Positions 56,094 through 64,000 of a stretch of DNA of 64,000 bases are shown here, in pieces. Position numbers and translations under genes: made by a program. Each line of letters starts with the position of its first letter. Positions within the stretch are counted from its first letter, which is position 1. The notes beneath the pieces were generated by a model. The model did no database searches, was not told the origin of the DNA, and was given only the letters and a program-made list of their open reading frames with translations. Origin of the DNA: Opisthorchis felineus (taxonomy: Eukaryota; Platyhelminthes; Trematoda; Opisthorchiida; Opisthorchiidae); assembly GCA_004794785.1 (NCBI GenBank), contig SJOL01007074.1:607213-671212 (forward strand). Reading direction: 5' to 3'.

Positions 56094-59000
56094 CTGATGG
56101 TTTTATCGGTAATACTATTCATTCGTTATGCTCAATGCCTCTATCTGAACATAAATTTGTGCTTAGTATCGATACTTATACCGGTGGCTGGATGAAGCAA
56201 TGCACAGCGGCACCCTAGGTTGTTTAAAGTAATCCGGTACTGGGTTGGCCCCATCACCGTTCAATTTTTTAAGATTAGCAATCATTTTAACTCAAGAGAA
56301 AGCCAGGATACTGCTAATCCGTTCCTTCGCTTAACGGCCAAACGTCACAGTGATTTTAAAGGATAGGTATGCGCGTGTTTGAAGCGTAAATGTGTTAATG
56401 TTTGTGCTTTTACTCATCATTCACTAGCAACCTTACATTCTCTCACACTCCGTTTGTTTTCTCCTTTTTAAAATAACAGATAAGAACTAGCGAACGCTAC
56501 CAACACAAAGACATTAAGGATACTGACGACGCTGGGGATGGTTTTATAAAGTACCTGTAATCCCGAGAAGCTTCGAAACGTAGTAATGAGCTTTTTTATT
56601 GAGAGATCTAATTTGCTGCTGCCCTCCTATTGTTTGGTTCAGATTTTCATTCTGTCCATCACATCAAAATGTATCTGCATCTAAAGTTTTTGAACCATTT
56701 TCCAATATACTTCATTTCCTGATCTGCACTTGAAATTTAAGTTCAAATCTTTCTGTTAACCGGGTCAGATCTAGCAACGATCTATCCGTGAGCTGTCAGA
56801 TTAGTCACGTAAACTTAACTTGAAATACTCGGTAAGGAAGCATTTTTTTCCAAGAGATTTTGTGAGAGCAGCGTTTTTATTCCACTCTAAGCCAAACACT
56901 GACGAAGCCCTATACATCGAAAATTAAATTTGAGTGGTTTTGTCTTGCAATCAGCTCGGACAGTCTCAGTACAGAACTACACCACTGATAGTCCTATTTG
57001 CACAAGGCGAATATTTGGATCTCCAAATATGATTTATTTCATAAATTCGCGGGTTCACATATCTGCAACAGAAGGGTTCAACCGTACTTGTTGGAACAAA
57101 AACAACAGCAAGTTTTTCATCCAGGAGTGAATTCATCTTTGCCTAAAATTCCAAAGTTTGATCAGAGGTCTGCACAAATGGTTTTTTGTTGGCCCTATTG
57201 TTTCTCGTAAAACTGATTGAAAGCCGGGCAAATTTTGAAGTCGATCACAAAACATCCGCTAACACGGAATCAGAAGTGAGTGATTTTGGTAAATCTTTCG
57301 ATGTATGATGATATGCTCCATGAGAAATGTTTGGCGCTTGTTGGAATGCGCCAGTCAAGCTGTTGGTGTCAGAAAAGCAAGCCACTGTCGGGAGTAGACT
57401 TCTTAAGTTTACACAATTTATGATCCCATCCAACCATTTGCATACAAAACCACCAAAGTTTCAGATTTACGCATTGATATTATGATATCCTCCACAATAA
57501 TCCAAGACAACTAAGGTCCTTCAGAATACACATTCGCTGAAGTTGAAAAGAAAGGGCTTAACCAAGGGTGAAATAGACAGTGAATAAAACCGCATGTAAA
57601 AGAGAGTCAAAGGATATGTTTGCAAACAGTCCCAGCAGCTACCAAGAAGCCCATATGACAGATCTCCCAACAACCAAGTGACGAGTGAAGAAAGTTCAAG
57701 CGGTGTTGAACATTTGATTAAAAGGTGAATTTATTATAAGGTGGTGAAAAGTGTCCCAACAACTGACCAAACATTTCCGTATAAATAAAATTACCACTTC
57801 AAATGTAAGATTGTTGGTTAATACCCACCATAGTTTCTAAGTATTAGTATTAGAGAGAAGCTAACCTATTAATTTACGCTAGTTTCAGTTTTTCAAAAGA
57901 ACTAAATCATCTATTTAGGCCAAGTGGTTTTCCATTACACGAATGTGCAATTTGAATCAAAATTGTGCTCTGGGAAAATTTGTGTGATTGGTCCACAATG
58001 TGATGAAATTGATGAATAATGCGATGTTGAATCAACCTGCTTTGTGGGAGACCGCAAGCCCTCATTAGAATTCGAGTCATTCTGAGCAACAAAACTGAAA
58101 GAAGGGTTCTCTATCACCTTATAGACATAGCGCTTTAATGAATCTCACTCTCAATCGGGTGATTTCTTGGTAGAATGACGTCAAGCGGAGCAATAAACAG
58201 CACGCTTAGTCACACATTGCAGGACACTTACGCCAAAAAAGGGAAAATCCCCCAAAAAATGTAGGAAGTTCCCGATTGCACCAAATATAGTTAAGGTTAG
58301 ACAATCACTTGTCGGTTTTGCTGTTGATATCGTGAAGGGCTCAGCATGTCCTAAACGACCTGGTGTTTGCCGAAGGTACTTAACTGGTGCGGAACGGAGT
58401 GGGAGAGGTGGTACATTGTTGACTGACAATAAAAAGCAGCAACAGAAGTTCGTTCATTTGGTCTAGTCATGTATCTATCTGCCTTCATCTTATAAGATTT
58501 TCGATAGAAATCACTGTTCACCCAGATAGCCAACCAGAACCTTCTCGTGGTATTTGTTAGAATTTACCTCAGGCGTTCATACTCAAGCGGTCCCAGTTCC
58601 AACAGATATTCTGCGCATGTGGTGTGTAGAGAAATTTACTTTGCCTGAGAGAGTTAATTAGATGGTCGAATCATCGTAGTTGAGGGTTAGTAGGCGATTA
58701 AAAGGCGATTCTGCGCACAGCTATTCTTAGTGCCTGTAAGGCAAATAGACTTGCAGTTTAGAGGCGTTGGGTCATTGCCCATTCCGTTGTTAGAATCATC
58801 CTTAGATAATCAGTAAAGGAAACGTCCATACTCTAAACATGGCAACATTACACATAAGGCTGATGCAGACGATTCAGTAGCTGGTCAGCGTTTTGCCCTT
58901 TCTGGGGTCAACTAAAGAGATCGAGTAAACCGAAGAACCACCACTGTCATAACCCAACTGGATATCAAATCAAACTTATGTGAGCAAAGACAGACTGTAA

Positions 59001-59921
59001 ATTAAGTTGGTGTTAGGGGAAGCCCGCATGAGTTTTCTATTTCCTATATTCTTCAAATGAATGCACTAATTAGACGCAACCTTGACCAGAAAACATAAGG
59101 CGGATTTGTGCAGTACATGGGTTGGGAAATTTCTTTTCTTCTGAGTACATTATGGTAAGCCCCATGAATCAACACGTTTTCAAAAGTTGCGAGCTCTGAT
59201 TCTTTTTAGCTTGGAGGCTACCAAGTTATCTTACTCACCTCTGTAAGTTTGTGTTCTCACCAGAATTCAGACCACCTGGGTTGGAAGCTCGTTGGAAGCT
59301 GGATGCACCCTTAAGTCAACGATGCTGGCTAACCGCTTCATTTTAGCAGACACTTCGTTCACAGTCGACCTTAGTAAATGATAAAGCTTTCATCCTCAAC
59401 AGCTCCAATGGCTCGACGGAACATTTAGCACATCATCCTTAACAAGGACCGAGAGCCAAGGAACTCCAGTCTCTCTGACGTGTCAACCGAATAACACACT
59501 GCAGGCGCTATAGTGTTGCGTTTTTTAATCGTCCTTTGGGATTTCTACAGGTTGATCTTAACTAGCCAGCAAGTTGTGCGCACAAAACCGCTCACCGTGT
59601 CCAATTAGTGCAGCTTACTTCTGCTTCAAGGGGACACACATAGTTGACTGAGAAGCTATGAGGTCTGGATCTACGAGTCCACAGAACTGTAGCATTCATG
59701 GGAGTTGGTACGCTCTAAAAAACATTATATGGCGGGTTTTGTATGCTGACTTGGGAACACCACACACACCCCAAGTTTGCACAATTGCATCTCTCAATAA
59801 TGGGGAAATGGGAAGGATATAGTATGTGGGACGCCGTAGTTTTGCCACTTCAGCGCGTTTGAGATATTCAACAAATTGATGGGCTTCTACACACGTGACT
59901 TTCCCAGGGTTGCTTAGTCAC
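56094..59921. other. non-coding stretch with a hammerhead relic
   Basis: Short frames at 56930-57210 (plus), 57245-57433 (minus) and 57907-58117 (minus) are Ser/Asn-rich or AT-driven and lack good splice pairs. A degenerate hammerhead-like sequence is at 58870-58930 on the minus strand. Nothing else is recognised. Confidence 0.4.
58870..58930 (-). ncRNA. hammerhead-like relic
   Basis: Minus strand: UAGUUGA in place of CUGAUGA, stem II CCC/GGG around CAGAAA, AAAAC in place of GAAAC, then a GCU/AGC hairpin, UAC, and a 3' strand containing AAUCG that can pair with an upstream CGAU. The order of parts is right for a hammerhead with a longer stem III, but at least three core positions are changed. 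It probably derives from a different ribozyme-bearing element from the 2.2 and 8.1 kb pair. Confidence 0.28.
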
Positions 59922-60139
59922 CTTTTGAAGGTGGACCTTTGAACAGGCATATGAGAACTGCATGATAGCAACGAACCTTCCGATGCCAATAGAGTAACAC
60001 CATCGGTATAGATTTTGGGGTTCAAAGGATAAATGATTTGGCAGGTGCATCAGAGATAAGTTGTATGTTTGCTGTTGTCGTTCTGGACCTTTTACACGAG
60101 ACGAAGGACTGGCAGACCACCAGCCAGACTGTAACTTCA
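59922..60139 (-). CDS. candidate internal exon, unknown
   Basis: The minus strand has an acceptor (GGTTATAGTAAAG, moderate) and a good donor (CTTCAAAAG|GTGACT) around 72 codons: LQSGWWSASPSSRVKGPERQ, QQTYNLSLMHLPNHLSFEPQ, NLYRWCYSIGIGRFVAIMQF, SYACSKVHLQK. The mix of a Ser/Gln-rich start and a hydrophobic, aromatic second half is protein-like. It ends in phase 0. No family and no partner exon are recognised. Confidence 0.33.
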
Positions 60140-60589
60140 CTTTACTATAACCACTGTCACCGACAGATAGAAGTGTACCGGACGCATTCAGTAAACGTTT
60201 GGTTTTAGTAGTTGGCCTGAGAACTGTGTGTGTGACGATCGTTGAATTGTACTTTCACCTTGACGTTCTTAGCAGAGAACTGTTGGCTACTTTCTAGTGT
60301 GTCTGTTCTAACACAATTTTACTAAGTAATTCATCTAAGAGCGGAGCTTTCTACCTGGTGAGAGAAAAATTCATTGCCTGCCTAATACCCCAGTTATACT
60401 ATCTTTCTTGCACCCGTTGTAGAGTTATCGCTGGACCATCCTTCTTCTGATACTTACTCCATGCTGTATAGAGCCAAGTCATATCAAGTGAAAACTGAGA
60501 CACCTAGGCAACAGTGAGACCTAGTCCCAGAAAATGGTTAGTGGAAAGTTTATTAGGGCTGTAATCACTTATCAAGCACTCAGTCGACC
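60140..60589. other. non-coding stretch, nothing recognised
   Basis: AT-rich sequence between the candidate exon and RTE copy 2. Confidence 0.4.
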
Positions 60590-63500
60590 TTCCTGCTCTA
60601 TCCGGCCACAGTGTATTGTATCACACATACAACTGCTCACTCCGTAATCACCCGCAGTGTGGATGACTGAGAGGAGACAACTGTCCCCAAAACCGTACGT
60701 CGAGACCCTATCTAAAGCTGTCTGCTTGTCGTGGCAGTCTGGCTTCTGTACTGCAATGATTCAGCGGGCCATACTGGATGAAACCGAGTTCCAAAAGGTT
60801 CGTCCACGCCAACCAACTTGACCAACGTGGAGTGGCCCGGCGAAGAACAGCGAGTCCCCGTACTGGGAGAAGTCATATAACGAGATAGCCCCGAGCTAAA
60901 TACGTACTGTCCTCTGCGACGAGAGGGTGAAGGCAGTAAGGCGTTTCACCCAGGCAACCAGAATGTCCACATTCATGGAAGCAGAGACGCCGGCTTCCCC
61001 AGAAGATGGATGAATTAGAAAAGATCGGACGTATAAACTGCACACTCGCCAAGCGGTTGGCTATGACCGCCGGCGCATTATTCAGTACGGTGGAAACGCT
61101 TTTCAAACGTCCCTTGCAGTGCGCAGCCACATTAGAATTAAGACAATAATGCATTACTTTCTGCGTCCTCGGGGCCGGGCTGATCCTCTGAAGCAAAATA
61201 AGCGAGAGTGTCCAGCCAATACTTCCGAGAAGGGTCCGTCAAGTTTACCCTAACAACTGCTGCATCAAAGTTCAAAATTTGAGTGACAGGCTAGAGGAAA
61301 GGACACAGCACAAAACCCTAATTCAGCCCACTACCTTGTGGGTCAGACTTTTGGAGTCAAAGTCTCAAAATGGGATACCTCAGCCCAACCTCCTTCTTAG
61401 GCCTGAACAACTTAGAAGTATCATTCGCCCATGCAGCTTTCCGCTCACCAGGCCCTCCTTGACACCCTCTCCCCACCCATCGAATGATGCAGTTCGATCG
61501 ACCCATCTGCTAGTTCTAGCGCCCAAACTATCGCCAGAAAAATAAACCAAACTAATCAATTGTTAGGCTTAAAAGATTTGATCCACGTTGTAGACTTAAA
61601 TGTCCGTATTCTATTTTAAATTGGGCAACAGGTATCCTATGCTGAGAACTTTTCCTATGTATCGATGTGCGCTGTGTCACCGAAACATACATACAAGACC
61701 CCACTCTTGGTCGTGCTCTCCAAGCCGCTTAGAACGAGCTCAGATTTTCCACATTTTACTCTTCGGGTATCTAGTGTTCTGACGCAATGGCTCGTGTTAT
61801 CTACGGTGTGGGAATTGCACTCAGCCACAAAACTGAAAGCGCTTTTCTAGACTGGATCCCGTTAACCAGTCATCTTTGCGCTGTGCGGTCGTCTGGCTCA
61901 ATTAGGATTAATGCAGTTCGATGCGGTAAACGGTGTTAATTTGTCGTATCAGCGTACGCCCCGACGAGCTGGAGTTCTGAGACTGAGAAGAACAGGTTTT
62001 ATCAACATCCGTTACGACTGCTTCGGTCAGCAAGAAGGATGGATATAGTAATCCTGGCAGGTGATGTGAATTCGAAGGTTGGACGACCAAGTCCGAAAGT
62101 AGCACAATTAGGTAGCAGATTTGTGGTCGATGCTCAGCGTGCTGATAATGGGGAGCGACTTCTTTAATTGTGTGCTGACCATCGTCTGTACTTGGCCAGT
62201 ACGAACTTTGAACACAAACACACATCGGGGCACTTGGAGGCCGCCAACCGCAAGGGAGTCATAGACTCCATTGGACCATGTCGCTATCGGTTACCGACGG
62301 AGGGGCTCTAGTGAAGATTACCGTTCCTTCATGCGGGCTTGGATATCATTTCGCCTTTCTTCAGCATTGCGCGTGCCAAAGCAGAGCAACTCCGCTCGTC
62401 AACTTCGGCAAGTTTCAGTAGCTCTGGTTAGGCGGCTACTGGAAATGCAGTCTTGCGGGTGACGAAGATTGCTTGGAAGTTGAATGGAAGCGGGTTAAAG
62501 ATGATATGCTCTCAGCTTTCAGTACTGTTTGTCCAAGCCATCAGACCCGCCTAAATAAAAACCGGATATCGTCGAGATCAGCAGATCTGGTTGCTGTCAG
62601 AAAGACCATACCAGCAACTAGCGACTATGATGGCGTGCGCAGAACCTTCAAGCACCGGAAAATCAGGAGCTTGAACAATGGCAGAGAAAACCGGTGGATT
62701 TCGAAGGTCCAGGAGATGGAGAAGGCTTTTGCTGACAATAGCGACACCCTATGTCATATGATTCGATCAGCCGGTCAAAATAAGTCAAGCGTCAGTAAAA
62801 CAATATGCGAAAAAGACGGAATGGCAATTCACTCCCTCAATAGTCGTTTTGAGAGATGGACTGAGCACTTCAAAGAATAGGTCAACTGGTCACCTTCAAC
62901 AAAACCTCTGGAAGAACCCAGCGGTCCTGAATGGAACATCGACACTAGCCGCCATCAACAAAAAAATCCAGCGTAAGATATCAATCCGCCAATGTGGCAA
63001 CGCACCTGGCCCGGATGGTCTGTACTCCGTGATCTTAAAGATAGGTGGTTAGGTCCTGGTGAACAGTCTGATGACCACGCTTCAGAAGATTTGGAACGAA
63101 AACACAATACCAGTGGAAAGGAGTTCCTTGGCCGTCACTCAAGTGTTAAAACAGGCGAAAGAATTTCATGCAAAAACCATCGTGACATCATTCCGGTATC
63201 TATCGCAGTTAAGGTGCTCTTTGAAATTATTTTGTGCAGGTTGGTAGATTGTCGGAAGAGGCATATTCATGAAAATCAAACTGGGTTTCTCCCCTACCGA
63301 GGATGCATTGACCATATCTTAACAGTTAGACAACTTCTTGAATAGCGCCCCACTTTCTAACGTTCCAGGTTTTTCCCAAACTGGATGCGGCTTTTGACTC
63401 TGTCTAGTGAGAAAAAATGTGGAGGTGTCTGGCGATCAAGGGTGTCCCTTCCAAATATATATCGTATCGGAATCGTATAGCATGGGGCGATCGCCTAAGA
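60590..63500 (+). mobile_element. RTE-type non-LTR retrotransposon, frame-broken (copy 2)
   Basis: The layout is a GC-richer 5' region (60590-61270), then coding sequence in broken frames. The apurinic endonuclease starts near 61590 (NVRILF*IGQQVSYAENF-like opening), includes LDWIPVTSRLCAVRSSGS across frames (61850-61890) and VILAGDVNSKVGRPS (62047-62092), and ends near 62300. A linker with ORF 62473-62880 (SKVQEMEKAFADNSDTLCHM, IRSAGQNKSS) follows. The reverse transcriptase is recognised by APGPDGL across frames (about 63000-63025), SIAVKVLFEIILCRL and ENQTGFLPYRGCIDHILTVR (63270-63330). A decayed palm follows to about 63480. Stops at 62165, 62878 and 63343, with several frame changes, mark it as dead. 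The catalytic FADD region is not found before the match fades. Family resemblance is to trematode RTE elements. Confidence 0.78.
62473..63345 (+). pseudogene. RTE linker and reverse transcriptase N-terminal half
   Basis: Two overlapping open pieces, 62473-62880 and 62992-63345, lie in different frames. The first is the region between endonuclease and reverse transcriptase (VEWKRVKDDMLSAFSTVCPS at the start). The second carries the finger motifs of the polymerase up to the RQLLE block (ENQTGFLPYRGCIDHILTVR). The same region in copy 1 (18560-19440) is much more decayed. Endonuclease remnants lie upstream at 61590-62300. Confidence 0.72.
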
Positions 63501-64000
63501 TCCACACAGGGCTGACTGCCAATTTCGCCTTTTTGGGGCTTTTGTACCGAGACTTAATCTGTGTTCTCAACTTATTTTTGTTTCACGATAGGGATACTAA
63601 CTAATCAAGTTCTATATGAGCGACGCAAAGCGTGCATTTTTTCGGTTTGCAAAGAGAACCAAAAGCGGTGGATAACATCCTAAAGGGAGAAATATATGTG
63701 GGTAGTGACCCACAAACGGACGCTGTAAGCATTTGAAAACCGGCGAAAATTTGTTAATTTTCAACCATCTACATTAACGTAGGCTATTTGAAATGGTAGG
63801 TAAATATGTTGCACACGCCAAAACTGATCTACCTAGGGCACCGGAAGTCAAGAAGTAACGCTTTGTGAACAATGGCCTTCTGTTTGATCCAGTTTCGAAC
63901 AAAATGTTTAGTTTACATGGACTATGTCAGTGTGTAACCGATCGAATCGATTGTGGCTGATTCGTAAGCTGCTTTACGCAGTGTGGGGATGCGTGATGAA
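63501..64000. other. window end, nothing recognised
   Basis: Non-coding, possibly the far 3' part of RTE copy 2, but no motif is identifiable. Confidence 0.4.

Noticed and set aside
57245..57433. 62-codon Ser/Thr-rich minus-strand frame
   Set aside because: No acceptor. Low-complexity composition is not enough.
57935..58117. Possible micro-exon (NDSNSNEGLRSPTKQ) on the minus strand near 58.0 kb
   Set aside because: The acceptor is good but the donor is weak and a 45-base match is easily obtained by chance.
61279..61545. 88-codon plus-strand frame as a separate gene
   Set aside because: It lies in the 5' region of RTE copy 2, just before the endonuclease, and is part of that element.
1..64000. 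CRISPR arrays, bacterial operons, integrases, prophage
   Set aside because: No regularly spaced repeats, ribosome-binding sites or dense gene packing. The sequence is eukaryotic.

Overview
The window looks like intron-rich nuclear DNA of a parasitic flatworm, most likely a trematode (fluke). The reasons are: isolated short coding stretches bounded by GT/AG splice signals in long AT-rich non-coding DNA; no bacterial-style gene packing; relics of RTE-type, R2-type and Penelope-like retroelements; a tRNA-derived SINE whose fortuitous translation (...TDRKVRGPNP...LSRLGQPGSSPALVLPSGGMA...) I recognise from opisthorchiid and fasciolid flukes; and hammerhead ribozymes of the kind known from trematode SINEs and Penelope-like elements. 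The species cannot be named from sequence alone.

Only one host gene can be named with confidence: a two-exon, minus-strand gene of the P-loop sulfotransferase-like family (Pfam Sulfotransfer_4). Exon 1 (29813-30133) carries the PAPS-binding P-loop and exon 2 (13666-14133) carries the rest and a C-terminal membrane anchor. They join in phase 0 across an intron of about 15.7 kb that holds an antisense RTE relic and a SINE. About a dozen other short open stretches have plausible acceptor and donor sites and protein-like composition. They are listed as unassigned candidate exons with low confidence, and in most cases their intron phases do not chain together.

Layout: 1-2.1 kb, two minus-strand candidate exons. 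2.2 and 8.1 kb, two copies of one hammerhead ribozyme family in non-coding DNA. 7.6 kb, a tRNA-like SINE relic. 10.2-12.2 kb, a dead Penelope-like element inside inverted terminal repeats. 12.8-13.0 kb, a candidate plus-strand exon. 13.7-30.1 kb, the sulfotransferase gene with RTE copy 1 (17.9-20.0 kb) and a SINE (29.5 kb) in its intron. 30.5-45.1 kb, scattered candidate exons and a second SINE copy (43.4 kb). 46.2-49.1 kb, a frame-broken R2-superfamily retrotransposon. 49.1-55 kb, mostly non-coding, with a LINE 3' fragment (53 kb). 55.2-56.0 kb, an acidic coding block broken by a TGA and a frameshift. 56-60.5 kb, mostly non-coding with one candidate exon near 60 kb. 60.6-63.5 kb, RTE copy 2. 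All identifiable retroelement genes are broken.

The most notable signal is the pair of 53-nt hammerhead ribozymes (8097-8149 plus, 2205-2257 minus). They share a compact two-pair stem III and flanking sequence, so they probably mark an undescribed or poorly described small mobile element of this genome.
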